Source: Limimaricola pyoseonensis (lineage in GTDB: Bacteria > Pseudomonadota > Alphaproteobacteria > Rhodobacterales > Rhodobacteraceae). From it: 64,000 nt of DNA. Below the pieces are notes generated by a model, which was not told where the DNA came from, searched no databases, and saw nothing but the letters and a program-made list of their open reading frames with translations. Made by a program: the position numbers and the translations under genes. The stretch spans positions 124,001 through 188,000 of the forward strand of contig NZ_FNAT01000006.1 of the NCBI RefSeq assembly GCF_900102015.1. The letters run 5' to 3'. Below are positions 55,346-63,099 of this stretch, piece by piece (the stretch's first letter is position 1; each line of letters starts with the position of its first letter).

Positions 55346-56234
55346 GGCCGCACCTCCCGGCATGGATCGCGGCGCCGATCAGGCCCGCATGGGGTTGCAG
55401 GACCGCCTGTCGCAGAAGCGGTGTGTCCGGCGGCGCGATCATGCGCGCGCGGACCTCGGCGTCGAGCGCGGCGACGAGGCGGGCGTCCTGCCCGAGCCCG
55501 CCGCCGACCGGCACGACCGAGGGGTCGATCAGGTTCGCCGCCGCCGCGAGCGCGCCGCCGACCACGTCGAGATAGAGGCCGAGCGTGCGCCCGGCGGCCG
55601 GGTCGCCCGCGTGCCAGGCCGACAGGATCTCGTGGCTGGTGGCGCGCCGGTCGTGCAGGTGGCGGTGCAACCGCTCGAGCCCGCGCGCGCCGCCCAGCGT
55701 GTCGACGCAAGCAGTCTGGCCGCAGCCGCAGGGCAGGCGGAGCAGGGCGGCGGGGTCGGTGGCCGAGGCCGGGCCGTGGCCCCATTCGCCGGCGGTGCCG
55801 GCGCGGCCCTCATGCACGCGGCCGTCGATCACCACCGCGCCGCCGATGCCGGTGCCGAGGATGGCGGCGAAGACCACGCGGTGGCCGGCGCCGCAGCCCA
55901 GCACGCCCTCGGCCAGGCCGAAGGCGTTGGCGTCGTTGATCACGTCGACCGGCAGGCCGAGCCGCTCGGTCAGATCGCGCGCGAGCGGGCGGCCGTGGAT
56001 GCAGGGGATGTTGGCGCTGGAGAGGCGGCCGTTTCCCGGCGCGATCACCCCGGCGACCGAGACGCCGGCGCGGTGCGCGCCGGGCGGCAGGAGGGCGGCG
56101 AGCGCCGCGCAGAAGCCGTCGAAGTCGTCGGTGGGCGTTTGCACCTCGCCCAGCGGCTTCAGCCGGGCCGGGTCGCCGGAGGTGGGCGTGGCGGCGGCGA
56201 TCTTGGAGCCGCCGATGTCGAATGCGCATATCAT
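55329..56234 (-). CDS. ROK-family kinase, probable N-acetylglucosamine kinase
   Basis: A 301-residue sugar kinase. The phosphate loop is CAFDIGGSKIAAATP (residues 3-17), GTGIGGAVVIDGR near 127, and the ROK zinc site GEWGHGP with CGCGQTACVDTLGGARG near 165. Position with nagA, nagB and a glycosylasparaginase makes GlcNAc the likely substrate, giving GlcNAc-6-phosphate for NagA. It is divergent from the LacI gene 71 bases away. Confidence 0.9.
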   Translation of the reverse strand: MICAFDIGGSKIAAATPTSGDPARLKPLGEVQTPTDDFDGFCAALAALLPPGAHRAGVSVAGVIAPGNGRLSSANIPCIHGRPLARDLTERLGLPVDVINDANAFGLAEGVLGCGAGHRVVFAAILGTGIGGAVVIDGRVHEGRAGTAGEWGHGPASATDPAALLRLPCGCGQTACVDTLGGARGLERLHRHLHDRRATSHEILSAWHAGDPAAGRTLGLYLDVVGGALAAAANLIDPSVVPVGGGLGQDARLVAALDAEVRARMIAPPDTPLLRQAVLQPHAGLIGAAIHAGRCGHDRNA

Positions 56235-56305
56235 GCGGGTCTGTCCTGTTTCCTTGGCCCCGGTTTTTCGCTAACTCCCGGGGCGAACCTCGCGAGCTTT
56301 CCCGA

Positions 56306-57307
56306 ATGCCCGATGATCCTGCCAGCCGCGACAAGCGGCCGACCATTGCCGATGTGGCGCGCCGCGCCGGCGTCGCGCCGGCGATCGTGTCGCGCGCGCT
56401 GTCGCCGGTGCGCCGGCCCGTCTCGCAGGAGAAGCGCGAGCGCGTGCTCAAGGCGGCGGCGGAGCTGGGCTACAACCAGAACCCGCTGGCGCGGGGGCTG
56501 GCGACCAAGTCGCTCGACCTCGTGGCGGTGCTGGTCAACCATCTCAACGACCTGTCGGATCTCGACCTGATCGACCCGCTGCTGGAGCGGATCCAGGCGC
56601 TCGGCAAGCAGGCGGTGCTGATCCGGGTGGGCGAGACCCGCCGGATCGAGGATTTCCTGCGCAACAGCGTCGCCTACCACGTGCACGCGGCGCTGGTGTT
56701 CTCGGACTTCGCCGACGCGCAGACGGTGCGCGAGCTGTTCCACAGCGACAACGTGCTGATGCTGAACGGGCGCGCCGACCTGCAATCGGCGCGGATCGTG
56801 GTCGACGACGCCGCCGGCATCGCCGCGGCGGTGGAGCGGGCGGCGGCGCGCGGGGCGCGGCGCGCGGTGCTGGTGACGGGGCGGGATTCGTCGCTGGTCG
56901 AGCAGGCGCGCTGCGGCTTCTACCGCAGCCACTGCGCCGCCAGCGGCATCGCGATCGCGCAAGAGATCCAAGGCGACTACTCCTATGCCTCGGGGCTGAA
57001 GGCGGCGGCGCGGATCGATCCGGAGGATGGCCCGGACGTGGTGTTCTGCACCTCGGACTCCATGGCGATGGGGGTGATGGACGGGCTGCGGCGGGCCGGG
57101 CTGCGGCCGCCGCAGGATTACCTGCTCTACGGCTTCGACGCGCTGAGCCGGACCAATTTCGATGCCTACGACATCTCGACCATCGGCTTCGACAAGAGCG
57201 TGCTGATCGAGCGGGTGGCGCTGTTTCTGAAGGATCCGGCCGGGTTCTCGGCGCGCGGCGAGCTGCACGAGATCCGCACCGGCTTCGTGCCGCGCGGCAC
57301 GGGCTGA
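56306..57307 (+). CDS. LacI-family transcriptional regulator of amino-sugar genes
   Basis: A 333-residue LacI/GalR regulator. The HTH is PTIADVARRAGVAPAIVSRA (residues ~12-31), followed by the hinge LGYNQNPLARGLATKS, then the effector domain beginning LDLVAVLVNHLND. Its recognition helix (APAIVSRAL) differs from the other two LacI proteins. ATG 56306 is preferred over longer starts. It lies between, and divergent from, the nag unit, and is convergent with the importer operon. The palindrome at 61173-61190 is its likely target. Confidence 0.9.
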   Translation: MPDDPASRDKRPTIADVARRAGVAPAIVSRALSPVRRPVSQEKRERVLKAAAELGYNQNPLARGLATKSLDLVAVLVNHLNDLSDLDLIDPLLERIQALGKQAVLIRVGETRRIEDFLRNSVAYHVHAALVFSDFADAQTVRELFHSDNVLMLNGRADLQSARIVVDDAAGIAAAVERAAARGARRAVLVTGRDSSLVEQARCGFYRSHCAASGIAIAQEIQGDYSYASGLKAAARIDPEDGPDVVFCTSDSMAMGVMDGLRRAGLRPPQDYLLYGFDALSRTNFDAYDISTIGFDKSVLIERVALFLKDPAGFSARGELHEIRTGFVPRGTG

Positions 57308-57336
57308 GGCGCGACGCCCCAGCCCGGTCGCGACGC

Positions 57337-58131
57337 TTACCAGAGCGTCTTCAGCTCGGGCGGGTTGGCGTCGTCGCCCCACCACTTCTTGTAGTTGGCC
57401 TCGTAGGCGCCCGACTGGATGTAGTCGGAGACGAACATGTCGATCCAGCGCTGGAAGGCGGGGTCGCCCTGCGCGATGGCGATGCCGATCGGGTCGTTCG
57501 AATGCAGGCCCGGCAGGGTCTTGAGGCTCTCTTCCTGGGTGGCGAGGTAGTCGAGCAGCGAGCTGTCCTCGATCCCGGCATCGACCCGCTTCTGGCGCAG
57601 CAGCAGCACGCCGTCGGGCGAGAAGTTGTCGGTGTAGACCAGCTCGGCGCCGGGCACCTCGCGCTTGAGGAAGGTCTCGCCGGTGGTGCCGCGGCCGACC
57701 ACGACCTTCTTGCCGTCGAGATCGGCGATGCTGTCGATGCCCGAATCCGCCTGCGCGATGACCCGCAGGCCGGCGCGGTTGTAGGGGATCGAGAAGCTCA
57801 CCGCGCGGGCGCGCGGCAGCGTCGCGGAGGTGTTGGCCACCACCACGTCGAGCTGGCCCGAGACCAGCATCGAGACGCGGGCATCGCCCGAGACGTCGGT
57901 GAACTCGACCGGCACGCCGATCTTCTCGGCCAGCATGGTGGCGACGTCGACGTCGTAGCCGACCGGGTTGTTGCGGTCGTCGCGGAAGCCGATCGGCTCG
58001 CCGCCCAGCGACACGCCGATCCGCACCACGCCGCGCTCGACGATGTCCTCGAGCGTGCCGGCGCTGGCGGCGCCGCCGAGCGTCAGCGCGGCGGCCGCGG
58101 CCATCACCGCGTTCTTCAACAGGGTCTTCAT
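57337..58131 (-). CDS. Polar amino-acid ABC transporter substrate-binding protein (family 3)
   Basis: A 264-residue periplasmic binding protein, last gene of the importer/glycosylasparaginase operon. A signal peptide (MKTLLKNAVMAAAAALTLGG) ends near AASA before GTLEDIVERG. The family 3 core is seen in GVSLGGEPIGFRDDRNNPVG and YDVDVATMLAEKIGVPVEFT, and later DLDGKKVVVGRGTTGE. The likely ligand is an amino acid derivative, here proposed to be GlcNAc-asparagine. GGGAGGAC precedes the ATG. Confidence 0.9.
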   Translation of the reverse strand: MKTLLKNAVMAAAAALTLGGAASAGTLEDIVERGVVRIGVSLGGEPIGFRDDRNNPVGYDVDVATMLAEKIGVPVEFTDVSGDARVSMLVSGQLDVVVANTSATLPRARAVSFSIPYNRAGLRVIAQADSGIDSIADLDGKKVVVGRGTTGETFLKREVPGAELVYTDNFSPDGVLLLRQKRVDAGIEDSSLLDYLATQEESLKTLPGLHSNDPIGIAIAQGDPAFQRWIDMFVSDYIQSGAYEANYKKWWGDDANPPELKTLW

Positions 58132-58147
58132 GGGGTCCTCCCTTGGT

Positions 58148-59071
58148 TTAAGACTGAAACTGCTCCGAGAGCCGGCGCTCCGGCTCTGCCATCTCCGGTG
58201 TCCAGATCCAGTAGGACACCGGGGCCCGGCCGAGAAGGTTGACCACCCGGTGCCGGCCGGACGCGTCGATGGCGTGGATCACCACCTCGCCGAGAAAGCC
58301 GGTCTCGAGCGCCAGCAGGTCGCGCGCGGCGGCCTCCACCGCCTGGTCGAGATCGTGGCCGAGCTGCATGGCGTGGACCACCGCGTGGGCGGTGGCGCTG
58401 CGCATGGTCATCTCGCCGGTATGGGTGCAGGCGGCGGCGCCGAAGCGGCTGTCGGCGTAGAAGCCGGCGCCGGGGATCGGGCTGTCGCCGAGCCGGCCGG
58501 GATATTTCCAGGCCCAGCCCGAGGTCGAGGTGACGGCCGCCATGTCGCCGCGGCCGTCGCGGCCGAGGAACACGGTGGTGTCGCGCACCCGCTCTGGGTC
58601 GGTGATCGCCTTGGAGAAGGGCGCGAGCGGCAGGTCGGGGAAGGCCTCCCGCTGGGCCGGGTCGAGCAGGCCCTCGAGCTTGTCCCACCACACGCGGGCG
58701 CTGTCGGGATGCAGCATCTCGTCGCGGCTGAAACCGCTTTCATCCGCGAACCTGCGCGCGCCGGCCCCGGTCAGCATGACATGCGGCAGGCGGCGCATCA
58801 CCTCGCGCGCGAGCCGCGCCACCGGCAGGGTGCGCGGCACCGCGCCGACGGCGCCGACCTCGCGGGTGGTGCCGTCCATGACGCCGGCGTCGCATTCCAT
58901 CTCGCCGATCATGTTGGGCCAGCCGCCATAGCCGACCGAGCGCACCGCCGGGTCGGCCTCGACATGGCCGATGCCCTCGACCAGCGCGTCGACGGCGCCG
59001 GTGCCGGCCTTCAGCGCGGCCACGGAATGGAAGAAGCCGGGCTCGGCCTCGCAGTTTGCAAGCAGGATCAC
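58148..59071 (-). CDS. N4-(beta-N-acetylglucosaminyl)-L-asparaginase (glycosylasparaginase)
   Basis: A 307-residue Ntn-hydrolase precursor. Autoproteolysis would occur between D164 and T165 in RVRDTTVFLG, making T165 the nucleophile. Downstream are TSTSGWAWKYPGRLGDSPIP, GAGFYADSRFGAA and CTHTGEMTMRS, all matching the substrate pocket of known glycosylasparaginases. It splits GlcNAc-Asn into aspartate and glucosaminylamine, which falls to GlcNAc and ammonia. No signal peptide is visible, so it acts in the cytoplasm. It lies between the ATPase and binding-protein genes of the importer. Confidence 0.92.
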   Translation of the reverse strand: MILLANCEAEPGFFHSVAALKAGTGAVDALVEGIGHVEADPAVRSVGYGGWPNMIGEMECDAGVMDGTTREVGAVGAVPRTLPVARLAREVMRRLPHVMLTGAGARRFADESGFSRDEMLHPDSARVWWDKLEGLLDPAQREAFPDLPLAPFSKAITDPERVRDTTVFLGRDGRGDMAAVTSTSGWAWKYPGRLGDSPIPGAGFYADSRFGAAACTHTGEMTMRSATAHAVVHAMQLGHDLDQAVEAAARDLLALETGFLGEVVIHAIDASGRHRVVNLLGRAPVSYWIWTPEMAEPERRLSEQFQS

Positions 59072-59075
59072 GGGG

Positions 59076-59810
59076 TCAGTCTTTCGTCATCTTCGAGAGG
59101 AATTTGCGGATCCGCGGCACGGCGAGACCGCCCTCCTCGGAGAAGAAGGCCTCGGCCGGCATGTCGACGATCAGCTCGCCGGCCTCGAGGAACACGATGC
59201 GGTCGGAGATGCGGCGCGCGAACTCGATCTCGTGGGTGACGAAGACCATCGTCGTGCCCTCCGCCGCGAGCCGGGCGAGGATGTCGAGCACCTCGCCGGT
59301 CATCTCCGGGTCGAGCGCGCTGGTCACCTCGTCGAGCAAGAGGTAGCGCGGCTGCATCGCCAGCGCCCGGCAGATGCCGACGCGCTGGCGCTGGCCGCCC
59401 GAGAGGCGCTGCGGGTAGGCGTCGGCCTGCGCGGTGAGGCCGACCAGGTCGAGCAGCGCGCGGGCGCGGGTCTCGGCCTCGGCGCGGGGCTGGCCCAGCA
59501 CGTGGATCGGCGCGAGCGTGACGTTCTGCAGCACCGTCATGTGCGGGTAGAGGTTGAACAGCTGGAACACCGTGGCCGAGCGGCGGCGCGCCGCGGCGAG
59601 GCCCGCGGCGGTCGAGACGTCGTTGCCGTCGACCCGGATGGCGCCGCCCGAGAGCGTCTCGAGCCCGTTGATGCAGCGGATCAGCGTCGACTTGCCCGAG
59701 CCCGAGGAGCCGAGGATCGTCACCACCTCGCCGGGTTCGACCTTGAGGTTGATGCGCTTGAGCACCTCGGCGCTGCCGAACCGCTTCTCGACGTTGTTGA
59801 TCTCGATCAT
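59076..59810 (-). CDS. Polar amino-acid ABC transporter ATP-binding protein
   Basis: A 244-residue ATPase of the GlnQ/HisP type. Walker A GSSGSGKSTLIRCING near residue 34, signature LSGGQRQRVGICRALAMQP, Walker B LLLDEVTSALDPEM, switch FVTHEIEFARRI. The usual DEPTSALD reads DEVTSALD, a common polar amino-acid variant. ATG 59810 overlaps the permease stop by one base (TGATG). Confidence 0.93.
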   Translation of the reverse strand: MIEINNVEKRFGSAEVLKRINLKVEPGEVVTILGSSGSGKSTLIRCINGLETLSGGAIRVDGNDVSTAAGLAAARRRSATVFQLFNLYPHMTVLQNVTLAPIHVLGQPRAEAETRARALLDLVGLTAQADAYPQRLSGGQRQRVGICRALAMQPRYLLLDEVTSALDPEMTGEVLDILARLAAEGTTMVFVTHEIEFARRISDRIVFLEAGELIVDMPAEAFFSEEGGLAVPRIRKFLSKMTKD

Positions 59811-60481
59811 CAGAGTCCCTGCCACACGACGGATCTGCGCAGGTGCCGCTCGAGCCGGCCCCCGAGGGCGGCCAGCGCCTTGGCGCAGAGGTAATAGGTC
59901 AGCCCGATCACGCTCCAGACCACGAAGGGTTCGAGCGTGCGGAGGTTGAGGATGTTGCCGATCTTGGTCAGGTCGGCGACGCCGATCACCGAGATCAGCG
60001 AGGTGACCTGCAGCTGGTTCACCAGAAGCCCGATCAGCGGGCCGACCGAGAAGGCGGCGGCCTGCGGCGAGATGATCCGGCGCAGGATCTGCCAGCGGCT
60101 GTGGCCGAAGACCCGCGCCGCCTCGATCTGGTCGCGATCGACCGCCTCGACGCCGGAGCGGAAGATCACGAAGGCGAAGGCGGCGGTGTTGAGGCTCACC
60201 GTCAGCAGCGCCGCCGTCACCGGGGTCATGTTGACCTGGAAGAAGGCCGGCATCCCGAAGAACACCAGGAAGAGCTGCACCAGCACCGGCGAGTTCTTCA
60301 GAAGCTCGGTCACGGCGACGACGACATGGCCGATCACCGGCACGCGGTAGTAGTGCAGCACCGTCAGCGCCGCGCCGAGCGCGAGACCGATCAGCGTGGT
60401 CGCGGCGAAGAGGCCGAGCGTGACGCCGAGGCCCTGCGCCAGGAGCACGAGGTCGTAGGGGGTGAAGTCGGCGTATCTCAT
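59810..60481 (-). CDS. Polar amino-acid ABC transporter permease (HisQ/HisM type), 2
   Basis: A 223-residue permease. It begins MRYADFTPYDLVLLAQGLGV with TM1 at LGLFAATTLIGLALGAALTV. The EAA-like loop is DRDQIEAARVFGHSRWQILR near residue 116, and NSPVLVQLFLVFFGMPAFF precedes it. It forms a heterodimer with the other permease; ATG at 60481 overlaps that gene's stop (ATGA). Confidence 0.92.
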   Translation of the reverse strand: MRYADFTPYDLVLLAQGLGVTLGLFAATTLIGLALGAALTVLHYYRVPVIGHVVVAVTELLKNSPVLVQLFLVFFGMPAFFQVNMTPVTAALLTVSLNTAAFAFVIFRSGVEAVDRDQIEAARVFGHSRWQILRRIISPQAAAFSVGPLIGLLVNQLQVTSLISVIGVADLTKIGNILNLRTLEPFVVWSVIGLTYYLCAKALAALGGRLERHLRRSVVWQGL

Positions 60482-61149
60482 GCCACCGCCTCCGGCATGC
60501 CGCGGTTGAGGCGGCGATGCACGCCCGCGACGGCGAGCGAGAGCGCATAGGTCAGGGCGGCGTAGAGCACCAGGAGCACGGCATAGACCTCGAACGGCAT
60601 GAAGGTGGTGGCGGCGACGATCTTGGCGGTGCCGGTCAGCTCGTTGACGGTGATGGTCGACAGGATCGAGGAGGTCAGAACGAGGTTGATCAGCACCGAG
60701 CCCATCGGCCTGACCGAGACGCGCAGCGCGTTGGGCATGACGATGCGGCTGAAGATCTGCCAGCGGCCGAGGCCGAACACCCGCGCCGCCTCGATCACGC
60801 CCTGCTCGATCGACAGGATGCCGGCGCGGATCACGTCGGCGACGAAGGCGCCGCCGGCGATCGACATCGCCAGAACGCCGGTCTCGAAGGCGCCGATGTA
60901 GATGCCGAGCTCGGGCAGGCCGTAGAAGAAGAAGAACAGCTGCACGATGAAGGGCACGTTGCGGAACAGGTCACAGTAGACGGCGGCGACGGCGCGGGCG
61001 GCGCGGCTGCGCGCGGTGCGCAGCGAGGCGATCAGCGCGCCCAGCACCACCGCGCCCGCCACCGCCAGCACGCAGGCCGCGACGGTCAGCGCGAAGCCTT
61101 CGAGCAGGAACCCCAGATGGGGTTCGAGAGCGTTCCAGGACCTGATCAC
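60478..61149 (-). CDS. Polar amino-acid ABC transporter permease (HisQ/HisM type), 1
   Basis: A 223-residue permease and the first gene of the importer operon. It has TM1 FLLEGFALTVAACVLAVAGA, FRNVPFIVQLFFFFYGLPEL near residue 60, and the EAA loop IEQGVIEAARVFGLGRWQIF near 115. GGAGGAGGCGAC lies just before its ATG. A LacI-type dyad ends 24 bases upstream. Confidence 0.92.
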   Translation of the reverse strand: MIRSWNALEPHLGFLLEGFALTVAACVLAVAGAVVLGALIASLRTARSRAARAVAAVYCDLFRNVPFIVQLFFFFYGLPELGIYIGAFETGVLAMSIAGGAFVADVIRAGILSIEQGVIEAARVFGLGRWQIFSRIVMPNALRVSVRPMGSVLINLVLTSSILSTITVNELTGTAKIVAATTFMPFEVYAVLLVLYAALTYALSLAVAGVHRRLNRGMPEAVA

Positions 61150-61172
61150 GTCGCCTCCTCCGCGCCGCCAAG

Positions 61173-61190
61173 AGTGAAAGCGGTTTCACT
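61173..61190 (-). promoter_or_regulatory. LacI-type operator upstream of the importer/glycosylasparaginase operon
   Basis: AGTGAAAGCGGTTTCACT has 7-base perfect arms around GCGG and the TGAAA-N4-TTTCA form of LacI-family operators. It is 24-41 bases upstream of the first permease ATG, a repressing position. The LacI regulator at 56306 is the natural candidate. Confidence 0.65.
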
Positions 61191-61295
61191 TAGGCGGTGG
61201 CGGGCGATCTTGTCAATGATGCAATCGTGTTTTCGCCGCGCGGGCGTGTCGGCGCGGGCATGCGGCCCCGCCCGGGCCGCCATGGTTGCACGGCG

Positions 61296-61314
61296 TGATC
61301 GGAATTGATCGGAA
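61296..61314 (+). repeat. Tandem repeat upstream of the DeoR-type fusion regulator
   Basis: TGATCGGAA occurs at 61296-61304 and 61306-61314, a 10-base period equal to one helical turn, about 85 bases before the ATG at 61399. DeoR-family proteins often bind short tandem repeats, so this may be the autoregulatory site. Confidence 0.35.
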
Positions 61315-61398
61315 CCGGCCGCTTTGCCGCGATACGGGCGATCGATTTGTGGAAAGCGTGCAGGGTTTCGATCAGTCAAGCGGTCATCGGAGGTCGAA

Positions 61399-63078
61399 AT
61401 GATCAAGAAGAAGCGTCACGAACGGATCCTGGCCCTGCTGCGCAGCGACGGCATGATCGCCATCGCGCAGCTGGCGCGGCTGATGCCGGAGGTCTCCGAG
61501 GTGACGCTGCGCCGCGACGTGGCCGAGCTGGCCGAGGCGGGCGCGCTCAAGCGCACGCGGGGCGGGGCGACATTGCCCGACGCGGCGCTGCTCGATCCGG
61601 CGCGGGCGCGGGCGCCGCACCCGCTGGCCGGGCTCGACGCGGTGATCCTGCCGCCGGTGCCGGGGCCCGGCAGCGACGCGCTGCGCCACTGGATCACCCG
61701 GCGCGGCATCCCCTTCATCGCCGAGTCGGCGCCGCAGCGCGGCGGCTGCTATCTCGGCCCCGACAACCACGAGGCCGGCCGCGAGCTGGGCCGCCATGCC
61801 GGCCGGACGCTGTCGGGGCGGGCGCGGCTGAAGCTGCTGATGCTGACGCAGCCCGAGCTCGAGAACACCCGCGCCCGCGCCGGCGGCTTCGAGGCGGGGC
61901 TGCGCGAAAGCTTCGGCGGCGCGCTGGAGCTGGTCCGGGTCAACAGCCAGGGCCAGTTCCGCATCGCGCTGCGGGTCGCGCAGGACGCCATGGCCGCGCA
62001 TCCCGACATCGACGCGGTGTTCGGCGTGAACGACCACGCGGCGCTCGGCGGGCTCGAGGCGGCGCGCCGCCGCGGCATGGAGGTCGCGGGCTTCGCCACC
62101 GGCGGCGAGCGCGACGACTTCGTCGAGCGGATGCGCGACGCGGCGCGGATCTGGGGCGTCGCGGCGCTGCATCCGCGCCGCGTGGGTGCGATGGCGCTCG
62201 ATGCCGTGGCCGCGGCGCTGCGCGGCACGCCGCTGCCCGAGGACATCGTGACGCCCTTCACCATCGTCACGCCAGACACGCTAGAGGCCTTCGCGCATCG
62301 CGACCGCGTGCTGCCCGACCCGGTGCGGCGGGGCTCCTCGCTGGCCGGGCGGCGGGTCGGCTTCATGCCGCATTACCCGGCGCATGACTGGTATCGCAGC
62401 CTCGGCCAGTCTCTGGCGAGCCGGGCCGAGGCGCTGGGGCTCGAACTGGTGGTGATCCCGCCGCATGAGGGCATCGCCGCCGAGGTGGCGCGGCTCAGGG
62501 GCGAGATCGCCGAGACCGCCGCGGCGATGGTGCGCGACGGCGAGACGATCATCCTCGGCACCGGCGAGGCGGTGCTGCAGATGGCCGGCGCGCTGCGCCG
62601 CCGCGCCGCGGAGGGCGGCTTTGCCGTGACGGTCGTGACCAACGCGCTCGACGTGCTCGAGCGGCTCGACGGCGCGGCGGGCATCCGCACGCTGCTGACG
62701 GCGGGCGAGTACCAGAGCGCCGACCGCTGCCTCGTGGGCCCCGCGATCGGCGCGCTGTTCGAACGGATGCGCGCCGACCGGGCCTTCCTGGCGGTGGCCG
62801 GGCTGACGCCGGGCTTCGGGGCCTCGGAGCAGGACGAGCGGCTGGCGCTGGCCGGGGCGCGGCTGCGCGAGGCCGCGCGCCAGACCGTGCTGCTGGCCGA
62901 CCAGACGGTGATCGGCGCCGACGCGCTGCACCGGGTCGGCCGGGCCGAGGAGATCCACGCGGTGATCACCGACGAGGGCGCGCTTTCGGCCGACCGGCAG
63001 GCGCTGCGGGCGCTGGGGATCGACGTGATCACCGCCGGCGAGGAGGCCGCGCTGCCGGCCGGCGCCGCGCGAAGCTGA
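61399..63078 (+). CDS. DeoR-type regulator with an inserted periplasmic-binding-like sensor domain
   Basis: A 559-residue regulator with three parts. Residues 1-57 are a DeoR HTH (RHERILALLRSDGMIAIAQL; SEVTLRRDVAELAEAGALKR). Residues ~75-295 are a LacI/RbsB-like sugar-binding domain (CYLGPDNHEAGRELGRHAGR; FGVNDHAALGGLEAARRRGM). Residues ~325-550 are a DeoR C-terminal phosphosugar sensor (TIILGTGEAVLQMAGALRRR; AFLAVAGLTPGFGASEQDER). Ordinary DeoR proteins are about 255 residues and lack the middle domain. ATG 61399 follows GGAGG. It probably controls the sugar importer starting at 63100. Confidence 0.85.
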   Translation: MIKKKRHERILALLRSDGMIAIAQLARLMPEVSEVTLRRDVAELAEAGALKRTRGGATLPDAALLDPARARAPHPLAGLDAVILPPVPGPGSDALRHWITRRGIPFIAESAPQRGGCYLGPDNHEAGRELGRHAGRTLSGRARLKLLMLTQPELENTRARAGGFEAGLRESFGGALELVRVNSQGQFRIALRVAQDAMAAHPDIDAVFGVNDHAALGGLEAARRRGMEVAGFATGGERDDFVERMRDAARIWGVAALHPRRVGAMALDAVAAALRGTPLPEDIVTPFTIVTPDTLEAFAHRDRVLPDPVRRGSSLAGRRVGFMPHYPAHDWYRSLGQSLASRAEALGLELVVIPPHEGIAAEVARLRGEIAETAAAMVRDGETIILGTGEAVLQMAGALRRRAAEGGFAVTVVTNALDVLERLDGAAGIRTLLTAGEYQSADRCLVGPAIGALFERMRADRAFLAVAGLTPGFGASEQDERLALAGARLREAARQTVLLADQTVIGADALHRVGRAEEIHAVITDEGALSADRQALRALGIDVITAGEEAALPAGAARS

Positions 63079-63099
63079 GTTCAAGAGGAGGAGAACGAC

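Noticed and set aside
56235-56305. LacI operator between the ROK kinase and LacI genes
   Set aside because: Only a weak AGCGAAA half-site on the minus strand and a CCCCGG/CCGGGG inverted repeat are present; neither matches the dyad at 61173 well enough to report.
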